The notes: generated from the sequence alone by a model not told the origin. A stretch of DNA of 64,000 nt from Butyricicoccus pullicaecorum (GCA_018365995.1 JAGZIY010000016.1:1-64000); one strand, 5' to 3'; positions 33,456-42,481 are shown, numbered from the stretch's first letter. Numbers and translations: made by a program.

Positions 33456-33484
33456 AAAAGGGCTGCACTTGCAGCCCTTTTTGA
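33456..33484 (+). terminator. Terminator after the mocR-type gene
   Basis: AAAAAGGGCTGC/GCAGCCCTTTTT is a nearly perfect hairpin with flanking A and T runs. It could serve both this plus-strand gene and the convergent SLH-protein gene. Confidence 0.88.
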
Positions 33485-33517
33485 TACCTCTTTTGGATTA
33501 TACAGCAAAGATTATGC

Positions 33518-34615
33518 TCATTTTTTATAATACACAGTCTGTACCACACCATCTATCATGGAAACCGCACCCGTACGATACTCCTTTCCGGTAGAACACA
33601 GTCCTGCCTTTCTCTTGGAATACATGTCCACAGCAATCGCCTCCACATCAGGCGCAACCGCCACAGGATTTCCATTGACACGCAAACTTGTGCCGTCCCA
33701 TAGGATGGTATCGTCAATGGGTTCCGGTTCTCCCAGTACGACGGTGTATACATCTTCCTCCTGTGTCATCTGCTCCAGATGATAAAGACCTGCATAGGTC
33801 TTAGAAACATAATTTTTAATGTGTACATCTGCGTAAATCGTGCTGCCAATACAAACTAAGCGCATAGACGGCTGTGCCAAATAGGTGGCCCTGCCATCTA
33901 TGGCGCGCAAATGCAGGGCACGGTACAGCATGACCGCCATTTCTGCACGGGTAATGTTTTCGGTTGGATTCAGCTTTCCCTGTATGCCCGCAATCACCCC
34001 TGCATTCACCAAAGCAGAAACCGATTCCACCGCATAGTCTGCTACCTGTTTCCCGTCCATAAACTTGGATAAATCACCATTTTGAAAGGAAATCCCTGTG
34101 CGATCAAGGGTACGCTTGAGCAAAACGATTGCATCTTGACGGGTCAGCGGCTCTTTTGGATAAAAATTATTTTTGCTGTCACCTACAGCAATGCCAATGG
34201 CACGTGCTGCGCGTACTGCCTGTGCATAATATGCCGTTTCGGGAACATCTGCAAAATTATCCCCAGACGCATATTTCTCCATACCATAGGCACGATACAG
34301 CATAAGCACAAAGTCTGCACGTGACAATGTTTTTGCTGGACTGTAAATCAGGTTTCCTGTACCAGACACGACACCTGTATTTGCAAGATAGTCAATGGCA
34401 TGAAATGCCCAGTCATATCCCAAATTGACATCGGCAAAATAAACCGAGCGATCCGGAATATAAATCATACCGCCTGTGTGAATCTGCTCTGTGATTTGCT
34501 CTGGTTCTTCTGGTACCTCCAGCTCGTCCGGAGGAGGTGTAGCGCACGCAGACGTTGTGGCAAGCAGCGCGCACAGCGCAAAGGCAGAGAGCACACGCAT
34601 CCATTTCTTTTGCAT
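33518..34615 (-). CDS. SLH-domain lipoprotein
   Basis: This 365-residue exported protein has the signal KKWMRVLSAFALCALLATTSAC with a lipobox-like end (Cys near residue 24). An acidic/Pro linker and three S-layer homology repeats follow: FADVNLGYDWAFHAIDYLA, FADVPETAYYAQAVRAARA and the more divergent FMDGKQVADYAVESVSALV, each ending in an (R/Q)(A/D)(D/E/A) helix such as TRAEMAVMLYRAL. SLH domains bind pyruvylated wall polysaccharide; a CsaB-type pyruvyl transferase is encoded at 49.4 kb. The C-terminal 110 residues (to VQTVYYKK) are unrecognised. Start ATG 34615 follows AGGAGG. Confidence 0.87.
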   Translation of the reverse strand: MQKKWMRVLSAFALCALLATTSACATPPPDELEVPEEPEQITEQIHTGGMIYIPDRSVYFADVNLGYDWAFHAIDYLANTGVVSGTGNLIYSPAKTLSRADFVLMLYRAYGMEKYASGDNFADVPETAYYAQAVRAARAIGIAVGDSKNNFYPKEPLTRQDAIVLLKRTLDRTGISFQNGDLSKFMDGKQVADYAVESVSALVNAGVIAGIQGKLNPTENITRAEMAVMLYRALHLRAIDGRATYLAQPSMRLVCIGSTIYADVHIKNYVSKTYAGLYHLEQMTQEEDVYTVVLGEPEPIDDTILWDGTSLRVNGNPVAVAPDVEAIAVDMYSKRKAGLCSTGKEYRTGAVSMIDGVVQTVYYKK

Positions 34616-34742
34616 ATGAAAACCTCCTATCAGAAGAAATTTATGGATTTTTCCAAACAATTATAGCATATACTATGTAAAAAGTATATTGGTATTTTAG
34701 GGATTCATTCGACCGAAAATGCAAGGATTTTGACAAAAGCAT

Positions 34743-34777
34743 AAAAAAACACCGTCAAACCAATCGGTTCGACGGTG
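34743..34777 (-). terminator. Terminator after rpsT
   Basis: On the minus strand CACCGTC...GACGGTG, with an inner ACC/GGT pairing, is followed by seven T residues, 18 bp past the rpsT stop. Confidence 0.9.
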
Positions 34778-34795
34778 AAATTTTTTAGAACAGAA

Positions 34796-35059
34796 TTACT
34801 GTACAGCGTTGAGCTTCAGAGTCATTGCACTCTTCTTGTGAGCAGCCGTGTTCTTGTGCATCAGATGCTTTGCAGCAGCCTGATCAACAGCCTTAACAGC
34901 AACCTTATATGCAGCCTCAGCGGCAGACTTATCGCCAGCAGCCACAGCCGTGTCAAACTTCTTCAGCACGGTCTTGAGCGCAGACTTTGCCATCTGGTTC
35001 TGCAGGCTCTTTGCCTTGATTACCTTAACGCGCTTTTTTGCGGACTTAATATTCGGCAT
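34796..35059 (-). CDS. rpsT: 30S ribosomal protein S20
   Basis: This 87-residue, Lys/Ala-rich, helical protein starts MPNIKSAKKRVKVI and contains KHLMHKNTAAHKKS, the S20 signature. It binds 16S rRNA at the bottom of the body. The start ATG 35059 is set by GGAGGTGG. It is divergent from gpr (35221), a common clostridial arrangement. Confidence 0.97.
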   Translation of the reverse strand: MPNIKSAKKRVKVIKAKSLQNQMAKSALKTVLKKFDTAVAAGDKSAAEAAYKVAVKAVDQAAAKHLMHKNTAAHKKSAMTLKLNAVQ

Positions 35060-35220
35060 GGGGTTCCACCTCCTTCGGCTTCTAGTCATCAGTATTCTTA
35101 CTATATCATCTTCGAGTCTAAATTGCAAGTGTTTTTTCTTATTTTTTTGCATATACTCCAAATTTTTTTCACACGCTAGACACAAATCAATCAATCAATC
35201 AATCGAAAGGATAGAGCAAC

Positions 35221-36093
35221 ATGGCATTTCGTACCGACCTTGCACAGGAAGCGCTCCTTCATACCTACAGCACAGAGCCGCCGCAGCAAGGCATCTATGA
35301 GAACGATTATATCACTGCCGGCTTTCCCATTCACAGCGTAGAGGTTCTGACACAAGATGTCGCCCGTCAGCTTGGAAAACCTGTCGGGCGCTATTGCACC
35401 TTACAAATTGATCCTCTTACCCGACGAGAATGTGAAGCATTTCCGCGCGCCGTAGAGGCGCTCGCCAGTATTTTAACTGACTGTATGCACGAAATCCAAA
35501 AGGATGCCCCCATCCTCGTAATTGGACTTGGAAACCGTGCCATTACGCCAGATGCCGTTGGTCCTCTTGCAACCGAGCATATTCTGGTCACGCGGCATCT
35601 GCGAAAGCAGCAGCTGTTTGCGTCATGGCGTCCCGTCTCTGCCGCTGCCCCTGGCGTATTGGGACAAACTGGTGTAGAATCCGCAGAGTTCGTGCAGGGA
35701 CTGTGCCAAACTGTGCAGCCTGCGGCCATCATTGTCATAGATGCCCTTGCTGCTGGATCACTCTCCCATCTGACCCGTACCATACAGGTAACGGATGCCG
35801 GCATTGTTCCCGGTTCGGGGGTCGGCAACGCCCGCAGTGCATTCAATGCCGAAACCTTTGGCGTTCCAGTCATCGCAATTGGTATGCCTACTGTGATAGA
35901 TGGTGCAAGTATTCTTCCCCCTTCTGTACAGCAGGAAAACAATACAGCGGACACACTTCCAGAGCCCGTTTTCGTAACCCCAAGAGAAATCGACCTGCGT
36001 GTGCACGATGCTGCCAAGGTCATTGGATATTCCATCAACCGTGCGCTGCACCCCCATCTCGCATTGGAAGATCTCGATCTTTTATTGGCGTAA
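35221..36093 (+). CDS. gpr: Germination protease GPR
   Basis: GPR is the self-processing protease that degrades small acid-soluble proteins when spores germinate. The 290-residue product has RTDLAQEA near the start, where the propeptide is normally removed, then PILVIGLGNRAITPDAVGPLA, the PGVLGQTGVES loop and VVIDALAAGS-like VIDALAAGSL, then TDAGIVPGSGVGNAR and IGMPTVIDGAS. It is shorter than Bacillus GPR (about 368), mainly from a reduced C-terminal part, but keeps the final REIDLRVHDAAKVIGYSINRAL. The start follows GAAAGGA. It precedes spoIIP, as in other Clostridia. Confidence 0.95.
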   Translation: MAFRTDLAQEALLHTYSTEPPQQGIYENDYITAGFPIHSVEVLTQDVARQLGKPVGRYCTLQIDPLTRRECEAFPRAVEALASILTDCMHEIQKDAPILVIGLGNRAITPDAVGPLATEHILVTRHLRKQQLFASWRPVSAAAPGVLGQTGVESAEFVQGLCQTVQPAAIIVIDALAAGSLSHLTRTIQVTDAGIVPGSGVGNARSAFNAETFGVPVIAIGMPTVIDGASILPPSVQQENNTADTLPEPVFVTPREIDLRVHDAAKVIGYSINRALHPHLALEDLDLLLA

Positions 36094-36177
36094 GCAACAA
36101 ACTTGTCTGCATATCACACACCTGCCGGACATAGAGTAAAGCACAGGATTTTTCCGCACCAAAGGAGTGACTGTCTC

Positions 36178-37224
36178 ATGTCCCGTCGTCCCGCCCACAA
36201 ACACCATTCTGGTATTTTGATTCCTGCCACTGTTCTGCTGCTCTGTGCCGCCGGTCTGCTCATCAGCCATCGCATGGGCGGTGATGCGCACGTCGATGCC
36301 CTCTTAGATGCCATTGCACAAAATCAAACCTTCATTGCTTCTTCTATCGCGCTGGAAACCGGAATTCCCACCCGCTCACAGGCAAAGAACTCAGATTCCA
36401 CCCCCCCTGCTCCAGATAGTCCGGAACCCACCATGGAGAGTGCGCCGCCACCGCAGCCCGATGCGCCTGCACCTCCTCCAGCACAGGACAAGCGTGACAC
36501 TGATATCGAAATCCGCAACGATGCAGGGATTCCCATAGATGTCAATGCCATGCTCAAAAACCCCATTCCAATCCATGTGAAGCAAAATGAAAAACCACAG
36601 GTGCTCATTTATCACACCCATGCCACAGAAGCCTATACGCCATCCGGAAAGGACACCTATCAGCCTTCTGGAGAATATCGTACACGGGACCGCAGCCAAA
36701 ATGTTGTACGTGTTGGCACAGAACTTGCCAAGACACTCAAAGCACGCGGTATCGGCGTCCTGCATATTACGGATATTTTTGATGACCCTGCCTATAATGG
36801 CTCTTATGAGCGTTCTTTGTCCGCTGCCCAAAAAGCGCTTAAAAAATACCCGGACATCAAAGTGACCATTGACCTGCACCGTGATGCGATCCTTACCAAA
36901 GATGGGAAGCAGCTCCGTTTGGCGACTACCATTGGCGGGCAGGAGGCTGCACAGCTCATGCTGGTGGTCGGCACCGATGCCAGCGGACTGGAGCACCCAA
37001 ATTGGCGTGATAATATGAACTTTGCGGTCAATCTGCAAGCAGATGCAAACGGTGCATATCCAAATCTTATGCGTGATGTCAATTTACGTTCGCAGCGTTT
37101 TAATACGCATCTGCGTTCTGGCTCTCTGCTTTTGGAATGTGGTTCCTCTGGCAATACCCTGCAAGAAGCCATTCGCAGCGTTCAGATGTTTGGCGAAGTC
37201 CTTGCAGATCGTCTGCTTGCATAA
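36178..37224 (+). CDS. spoIIP: Stage II sporulation protein P
   Basis: SpoIIP is the amidase that works with SpoIID and SpoIIM to strip septal peptidoglycan during engulfment. The 348-residue protein has an N-terminal membrane anchor (about 12-30, LIPATVLLLCAAGLLISH), a Pro-rich linker (about 75-105) and the enzymatic domain. The latter starts with PQVLIYHTHATEAYTPSG (zinc-binding His) and continues with VTIDLHRDAI, MLVVGTDASG and SLLLECGSSGNTLQEA (catalytic Glu). Start ATG 36178 is set by AAAGGAG. It follows gpr and is 46 nt from the gerA-type operon. Confidence 0.95.
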   Translation: MSRRPAHKHHSGILIPATVLLLCAAGLLISHRMGGDAHVDALLDAIAQNQTFIASSIALETGIPTRSQAKNSDSTPPAPDSPEPTMESAPPPQPDAPAPPPAQDKRDTDIEIRNDAGIPIDVNAMLKNPIPIHVKQNEKPQVLIYHTHATEAYTPSGKDTYQPSGEYRTRDRSQNVVRVGTELAKTLKARGIGVLHITDIFDDPAYNGSYERSLSAAQKALKKYPDIKVTIDLHRDAILTKDGKQLRLATTIGGQEAAQLMLVVGTDASGLEHPNWRDNMNFAVNLQADANGAYPNLMRDVNLRSQRFNTHLRSGSLLLECGSSGNTLQEAIRSVQMFGEVLADRLLA

Positions 37225-37270
37225 GGTGTCTCCCTCCTGTGCACACTATCCCCGAAAGGGGGTCTTTTTT

Positions 37271-38707
37271 TTGTCCATACAATTCACAACCGACCTGTCT
37301 GATAATCTAGAAAAACTAAGTGCACTGTTTGCACAGGACAATACCTTTATTGTTCGCAGGCTGCAGGCACGCACAGGTGTGCACTGTGCTGTCCTTTTCT
37401 TTGATGGGATGGTCAACAGTCATGCCATCAATGAATCTATCGTGCGCCCGCTCATTGAGAGTACAATCAGCCACCCTACCGCACAATCCATTGCGTCCAG
37501 CATCTTGCAAATCAATGATGTTCGGCTTGCGCCAGACACAGATTCCATGTTATCCAGTCTGCTCTATGGCGACACAGTCATCCTTATAGATGGGGACAGC
37601 CGCCCAATCGTTGTCAATTCCAAAGGATTTGCACAGCGTTCTCCCTCCGAACCAGAAAGTGAAAAGGTTTTGCGCGGACCGCGTGAAGGGTTTACCGAGA
37701 GTTTTATGACCAATCTATCCATGCTGCGCCGTCGGGTCAACGACCCACGCTTGACCTTTTCCTTTGCACGTTATGCCGGATGCACCAACACCGTTATCTG
37801 TGTATGCTGGATCAAAGGCATCACACCACCTGCACTCGTTCAGGAGATGCAGCGCAGGATCCGCAAAATATCTCTTGACGGCATTTTAGACTCCAATTAT
37901 GTAGAAGAATGTGTGCGAGATGCCCCCAACTCTCCATTTCCTACACTGGGTACAACAGAACGCCCTGATGTCGCTGTATCACGTCTCTTGGAAGGGCGTG
38001 TTGTGGTGCTGACCGATGGCAGTCCGGTTGCCCTTTCTGCCCCCTGTATTTTACAGGAATGTTTTCAGGCAAATGATGATTATTATATTTCTGTGCGGCA
38101 GGCTGCCGTTGCGCGAATTCTGCGCACACTCAGCTTCGGACTTTCCATTATCATTCCCGCTCTTTATGTCGCACTGCTTGGCTTTCATCAGGAGCTTTTA
38201 CCCACACGCCTGCTGCTTGCCATTGCCGCTGCACAAAAGGGCGTTCCCCTGCCCGTCTTCTGGGAGATTTTTTTGCTCTTGCTGGTTTTTGAAACGCTGA
38301 AAGAAGCGGGAACACGCACCCCCAGCGTCATGGGCTCTACCATGTCCATCGTGGGCGGCTTGGTGCTTGGTCAGGCCGCAGTTTCTGCCCGTTTTCTATC
38401 CGCACCTGCGGTCATTATTGTTGCAATTGCGGCTGTTACCGGATTAACCGTTCCCAAACTGCAAACTGCTGGTCTGGTGCTGCGCTTTTCTTTGCTGGCA
38501 GCAAGTGCCGCCGCCGGACTTTATGGTCTGCTTTTGGGACTCAGTCTCACCATCGCGCATCTTTGCACCCTCCGTTCCTTCCACTGCCCCTATCTGCTCA
38601 ACCTCATTCCACGCGTGCATCCCAAATTGGACGATGCGTGGACACGTGCACCTTGGCGTGAAATGCCGCGCAAACGATTTCTTGCACATCAGGAGGAACA
38701 AACATGA
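37271..38707 (+). CDS. Spore germination receptor A subunit (GerAA/SpoVAF family)
   Basis: This 478-residue subunit of a germinant receptor in the spore inner membrane has a large N-terminal hydrophilic domain (about 1-280) with GDTVILIDGD and the signature LRGPREGFTESFMTNLSMLRRR. Four to five hydrophobic helices follow, including LSFGLSIIIPALYVALLGF, VFWEIFLLLLVFE and the MGSTMSIVGGLVLGQAAVSA block, and a hydrophilic tail. The start appears to be TTG 37271, about 9 nt after AAAGGGGG; no ATG fits. It overlaps the C-subunit gene by 4 nt. The germinant is not predictable. Confidence 0.92.
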   Translation: MSIQFTTDLSDNLEKLSALFAQDNTFIVRRLQARTGVHCAVLFFDGMVNSHAINESIVRPLIESTISHPTAQSIASSILQINDVRLAPDTDSMLSSLLYGDTVILIDGDSRPIVVNSKGFAQRSPSEPESEKVLRGPREGFTESFMTNLSMLRRRVNDPRLTFSFARYAGCTNTVICVCWIKGITPPALVQEMQRRIRKISLDGILDSNYVEECVRDAPNSPFPTLGTTERPDVAVSRLLEGRVVVLTDGSPVALSAPCILQECFQANDDYYISVRQAAVARILRTLSFGLSIIIPALYVALLGFHQELLPTRLLLAIAAAQKGVPLPVFWEIFLLLLVFETLKEAGTRTPSVMGSTMSIVGGLVLGQAAVSARFLSAPAVIIVAIAAVTGLTVPKLQTAGLVLRFSLLAASAAAGLYGLLLGLSLTIAHLCTLRSFHCPYLLNLIPRVHPKLDDAWTRAPWREMPRKRFLAHQEEQT

Positions 38708-39360
38708 AGCGAATTCTTCTATTGGTCGGTGTACTCTGTCTTGCACTCTATACGGGTGGTGTCGGGCACGGTGCAGGCGATTTACTCCCCATTTTAAGTG
38801 CCAGCATTTCACAGACATCTGATGACCGCCTGACGCTCACCGCCGAAGCCGTGCGGCAGGATAGTCTGGAGGGAAACGCCGCCTCAGTCTATCTGACAGC
38901 CTCTGGAGACAGCACTGAACAGCTTTTATCTGAAGTTGAACAAATGCTGGCCGGACAGCTCTATCTCAGCCATGCGCGTACTATCGTCATAGATGAGGCG
39001 GTTGCCAAAAACGGTTTTTCTTCCCTTGTGCAAACCCTGCTGGAACGCAGTGATGTACGCCTTACCTTACGCATCGCCGTGGCGCGCGACGTACCTGCCG
39101 ATGCCATTGTAAAAGCGCAAGCAGTTGCAGAAGAAATTCCCGGAGCCGCGCTCGGCGCGCTTATGGACGCACATGCAAAACACGGCGGTCTGCCCGACCT
39201 GCCGCTGTGCCGTACTGCGGACTCCCTGCTATCCAGACAGGATTTTTGTCTGCCTGCTCTCACATTGACCGCAGACGGTCGAGTGATTCCTGCCGGTCGC
39301 GCACAATTCCACCAAGGACGGTTTGTCCGATTCGCTGGAGGTGAGCAAAATGCCCGATAA
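38704..39360 (+). CDS. Truncated Ger(x)C-like germinant-receptor subunit
   Basis: This 218-residue protein has an N-terminal hydrophobic signal (MKRILLLVGVLCLALYTGG). It resembles only the N-terminal domain of GerAC: LTAEAVRQDSLEGNA, a predicted strand pattern, then LYLSHARTIVIDEAVAKNG, which corresponds to the GerC LxxGHxxVIVIGE segment. Usual GerC proteins are about 370-residue lipoproteins. Here the C-terminal domain is missing and there is no Cys at the lipobox position (GGVGHGAG). Both flanking junctions are clean: ATGA overlap with the A gene, and an 11-nt overlap with the B gene. The truncation is therefore likely functional rather than damage. Confidence 0.7.
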   Translation: MKRILLLVGVLCLALYTGGVGHGAGDLLPILSASISQTSDDRLTLTAEAVRQDSLEGNAASVYLTASGDSTEQLLSEVEQMLAGQLYLSHARTIVIDEAVAKNGFSSLVQTLLERSDVRLTLRIAVARDVPADAIVKAQAVAEEIPGAALGALMDAHAKHGGLPDLPLCRTADSLLSRQDFCLPALTLTADGRVIPAGRAQFHQGRFVRFAGGEQNAR

Positions 39361-40201
39361 GATTTTCCCTTATGGGCGCGGTGCCATGCTCTTTTTGATT
39401 CTGCTCGCGCCGACCCTGTTTCTGCCTGCACAGGATTGGCTGCACCTCCTATGTGCCAATGGTATCTTTGTGCTGCTCATACTTGTGTGGCTGATTGCTG
39501 CCAAACATTTTCGAATCCCCGAGCCTTGGACACTGCTTGCACGTATGCCAAAGGGACTGCGTCAGATTCTATATGGCATTCTCATACTGTTTGGCGGGGG
39601 ATCTGCTTTATATACTGCATGGTGTACCGCCTCCTTTTTATCCCAAACAGCACTCAAGCTATGGCCGGTTTGGCTTGCTGCACTTGGACTTCTCATCATT
39701 TGTTGGCTGATTGTGCGTCATGGTGCTCCGACACTGTTTCGCTGGGCGATTCCCACAGCATGGATTGTCGGTCTGACCGCAGCCCTCTCTCTTGCACTTT
39801 CCCTTCCCGATTGGAAAATGCCAACACTTTCTCATGCTTTCTTAGGCTCTCGTTTTCTCGGGCAAATTTTAGGTGGCAGTTCCATTCTGTTTGCCTTTGT
39901 GCTGTTCACCGGCTTCGATCCAGAACTGCCGCAAAAACGCACCCTCCTATTGAGCGGCAGCTTTGCCGCTGTTCTTGCCGGACTCACCGCCTTTCGCGCA
40001 AGCGCTGTCCTAGGAGCAAACTGTGCCAATCTACTACGTTATCCAGCTTATGCTGCATCTGGCGTCTTTCAGGTTGGAGTGCTTGCACGTAGCGAGGTCA
40101 TCTTTGGCGGCATCTTGCTCTTATGCCTTGCCGCACAAATTACCCTGTTTCTTTGTGTGATGCACACTGCCTATCAGGAACTGCGCAAAATCAGGGCATA
40201 A
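39350..40201 (+). CDS. Shortened GerAB-like germinant-receptor permease subunit
   Basis: This 283-residue membrane protein has about eight hydrophobic helices, starting GAMLFLILLAPTLFLP and ending LLLCLAAQITLFLCVMHTAY. GerAB subunits belong to the APC amino-acid transporter fold, usually with ten helices in about 365 residues, and bind the germinant. The arrangement after an A and a C subunit supports the call, which rests on context as much as on sequence. ATG 39350 follows GGAGGTGAG and lies inside the end of the C gene. A hairpin follows the stop codon. Confidence 0.72.
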   Translation: MPDKIFPYGRGAMLFLILLAPTLFLPAQDWLHLLCANGIFVLLILVWLIAAKHFRIPEPWTLLARMPKGLRQILYGILILFGGGSALYTAWCTASFLSQTALKLWPVWLAALGLLIICWLIVRHGAPTLFRWAIPTAWIVGLTAALSLALSLPDWKMPTLSHAFLGSRFLGQILGGSSILFAFVLFTGFDPELPQKRTLLLSGSFAAVLAGLTAFRASAVLGANCANLLRYPAYAASGVFQVGVLARSEVIFGGILLLCLAAQITLFLCVMHTAYQELRKIRA

Positions 40202-40205
40202 AATC

Positions 40206-40248
40206 AGGCGGTACTTGTCTCAAAGGACAAGCACCGCCTAATGCTTTT
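40206..40248 (+). terminator. Probable terminator after the gerA operon
   Basis: AGGCGGT-CTTGTC pairs with GACAAG-ACCGCCT, each arm interrupted by one base. It is followed by ATGCTTTT, a modest T-rich tail on the plus strand. Confidence 0.65.
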
Positions 40249-40308
40249 GATATTCAGAACATCACCGAACGGACGAAGTGATGAAACAACATTCACACCC
40301 GCTCAAAC

Positions 40309-40833
40309 TTACATTTTTGGCAGCAGTTCCTGATCAATTGCCGCATCGACCGGCAATCCCGAGAAACCAATTGCTGCAAATGCGTCAATGAACCGTGTTG
40401 CAGACGCTACCAAAAGCGAGATATTATCTGCCACAAAGGTAATCACCTTTTCCAGCTCCAAGCCAGCGTCTAACAGGGTATTATGCTTGAGATAAATTTG
40501 ACCTGCCGGTGCAAAAAATCCAAAATTCCCCAACGCTGAAAAGTCATTGCAGTATTTGCATGCACGCTCCGTCTGTGCTGCATTTTGCTCCGGCACATTC
40601 TGAAACAGCGTCACAAAAAATTGCAGGAGTCCATTGTTTTCATCTGGCAATGCAATCGGAATAAAGCAAGCCTCAACGATGACCTCTTTGGCAATCTTTC
40701 CCAGACGCTGGGTTTCTGCCCGCAGCATGAGCGGGGTATTCTCGGTCTGCTGAATCAGTTCTGCCCGAAATCCATTCTGTCCCAGTACATCATTCATGCA
40801 GGCCAAAATTTGCTTTTGCTTGTTTGTATCCAT
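40309..40833 (-). CDS. Conserved-looking protein of unknown function at the end of the pur operon
   Basis: This is a 174-residue soluble protein that I do not recognise. The pattern of strands and helices (MLRAETQRLGKIAKEVIVEACFIP, LQFFVTLFQNVP, GLELEKVITFVADNISLLVASATRFIDAFA) is reminiscent of YbjN/secretion-chaperone-like folds, but only loosely. There is no signal or membrane segment. It starts 3 nt after the purD stop behind AAAGGA, so it is co-transcribed with the purine genes. It has no evident catalytic motif. Confidence 0.7.
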   Translation of the reverse strand: MDTNKQKQILACMNDVLGQNGFRAELIQQTENTPLMLRAETQRLGKIAKEVIVEACFIPIALPDENNGLLQFFVTLFQNVPEQNAAQTERACKYCNDFSALGNFGFFAPAGQIYLKHNTLLDAGLELEKVITFVADNISLLVASATRFIDAFAAIGFSGLPVDAAIDQELLPKM

Positions 40834-40836
40834 GAT

Positions 40837-42093
40837 TTATCCTTTCTTCACACCAATATCTGTGCGGAAATGTACATTCTCAAATTGAATCTTATGCACA
40901 TCAGCATAGGCTTTTTGGATTGCTTCGTCCAGTGTTGGCGCAGTTGCCGTCACACCCAGAACACGCCCGCCGCTTGTCACAATGGTGTCACCCTGCTTTT
41001 TTGTTCCTGCATGGAATACAAATGCGTCTGTTACAGTATCCAATCCTGTAATCACCTTTCCCTTTTCATATGCCTTGGGATAGCCGCCCGATGCCATAAC
41101 CACACAGCACGCCGCATCGTCCTTCCACCGGATCTCCATTTGGTCCAGCTTGCCATCAATGACGGCATTAAAAATATCATACAAGTCGCTGTCCAAACGT
41201 GACAAAACCGCCTGTGTCTCCGGGTCTCCAAAGCGTGCATTGTATTCAATCACCTTTGGTCCCTTGGGGGTCAGCATCAATCCAAAATACAGCACACCAT
41301 GGAACGGACGTCCTTCTGCTGCCATCGCTGCCACAGTGGGCTTGAAAATGGTTTCCATGCACTCTGCCGCGATTTCATCAGTATAGAATCGAGACGGAGA
41401 AAACGCGCCCATACCGCCTGTATTCGGTCCCGCATCGTTGTCATACGCACGCTTATGGTCTTGTGCAGAAGGCATAGTTTTCAGGTTTTTGCCATCTACA
41501 AATGCCAAAACAGAAACTTCTGGACCCGTTAAAAATTCCTCAATTACGACACGCGCACCGGCACCGCCAAAGGCACCGCCATCAATCGCGTCGCGTACTG
41601 CATGAATTGCCTCGTCTTCCGTCATCGCAACGGTGACACCCTTGCCCAGAGCCAGACCATCTGCCTTGATAACGATTGGCGCACCCTGCTCTTTGATATA
41701 GGCAATCGCCTGTTCCGAATCCTCAAATACTGCATATTCAGCCGTTGGAATGTTGTATTTGTGCATCAAATCCTTGGCAAAAGACTTTGAGCCTTCAATG
41801 ACTGCGGCATGCTTTTTCGGTCCAAAGGCGCGGATTCCCGCTTCCTCCAAGGCATCCACCATGCCCATCGCCAACGGGTCGTCCGGTGCAACCATCACAA
41901 GGTCGGGACGTTTTTCCTTGGCAAATGCAACCACTCCTTCGATATCGGTTGCCGCAATCTCCACACACTCTGCAACCGATGCAATGCCGCCATTTCCCGG
42001 CGCACACCAAATATGGTCCACCTTCGGGCTTTTTGCCAGTGTCACACAGATGGCGTGCTCTCTTCCGCCGCCGCCAATTACGAGAACTTTCAT
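40837..42093 (-). CDS. purD: Phosphoribosylamine-glycine ligase (GAR synthetase)
   Basis: PurD joins phosphoribosylamine and glycine with ATP, the second step of purine synthesis. The 418-residue ATP-grasp protein shows VLVIGGGGREHAIC at the start, IVIKADGLALGKGVTVA for ATP binding, AQDHKRAYDNDAGPNTGGMGAFSP (the family signature) and VIEYNARFGDPETQAVL with the metal ligands. It is encoded late in the pur operon, overlapping the small membrane protein by 4 nt. Start ATG follows AAAAGGAGG. Confidence 0.97.
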   Translation of the reverse strand: MKVLVIGGGGREHAICVTLAKSPKVDHIWCAPGNGGIASVAECVEIAATDIEGVVAFAKEKRPDLVMVAPDDPLAMGMVDALEEAGIRAFGPKKHAAVIEGSKSFAKDLMHKYNIPTAEYAVFEDSEQAIAYIKEQGAPIVIKADGLALGKGVTVAMTEDEAIHAVRDAIDGGAFGGAGARVVIEEFLTGPEVSVLAFVDGKNLKTMPSAQDHKRAYDNDAGPNTGGMGAFSPSRFYTDEIAAECMETIFKPTVAAMAAEGRPFHGVLYFGLMLTPKGPKVIEYNARFGDPETQAVLSRLDSDLYDIFNAVIDGKLDQMEIRWKDDAACCVVMASGGYPKAYEKGKVITGLDTVTDAFVFHAGTKKQGDTIVTSGGRVLGVTATAPTLDEAIQKAYADVHKIQFENVHFRTDIGVKKG

Positions 42094-42422
42094 TTGTTAT
42101 CCTCCTTTTTTTGAGTAAACAGACCCATACCCACGCAAACTGCGCAGCAGCTCAAAAAAACACCTTCCAAAAGGAGTGCCGCCATTTTAGGCAGCACGAG
42201 AAGTCCGGTCAGCGCCAAAATCTCCTGTCCTGCAAACACAGCCACAGCAAGCGTACTGATTTTATGAGCAAGCTGTAACCAGATATTTTCCTGCCAGAGC
42301 GCTGTGCCATTGGAAATCCCAATATACCCCAGCAGTCTGGCAATCCAGTCAAACGAGCCTGTAAAACGGGCGAGCACCACCATGCAAAAACCAAGCAGGC
42401 ATCTCCCCATATTCCGTTTCAT
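42090..42422 (-). CDS. Small membrane protein within the pur operon
   Basis: This 110-residue protein has three likely helices: about 7-24 (CLLGFCMVVLARFTGSF), 52-75 (HKISTLAVAVFAGQEILALTGLL) and 80-100 (MAALLLEGVFLSCCAVCVGMGL). The C-terminus is charged (TQKKEDNK). No family is recognised. It overlaps purD by 4 nt and follows AAGGAG, so it is really translated with the purine genes. Transport or membrane tethering of a purine enzyme would be speculation. Confidence 0.65.
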   Translation of the reverse strand: MKRNMGRCLLGFCMVVLARFTGSFDWIARLLGYIGISNGTALWQENIWLQLAHKISTLAVAVFAGQEILALTGLLVLPKMAALLLEGVFLSCCAVCVGMGLFTQKKEDNK

Positions 42423-42481
42423 GTGAATAAATCTCCTTGAAAACAGCAGAGCGGGAGTTGTCCCGCTCTACCTTTCTGTCA

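Noticed and set aside
38704..39360. Lipobox in the GerC-like protein
   Set aside because: The position that should hold cysteine reads GGVGHGAG. The protein has a signal-like helix but no lipidation residue.
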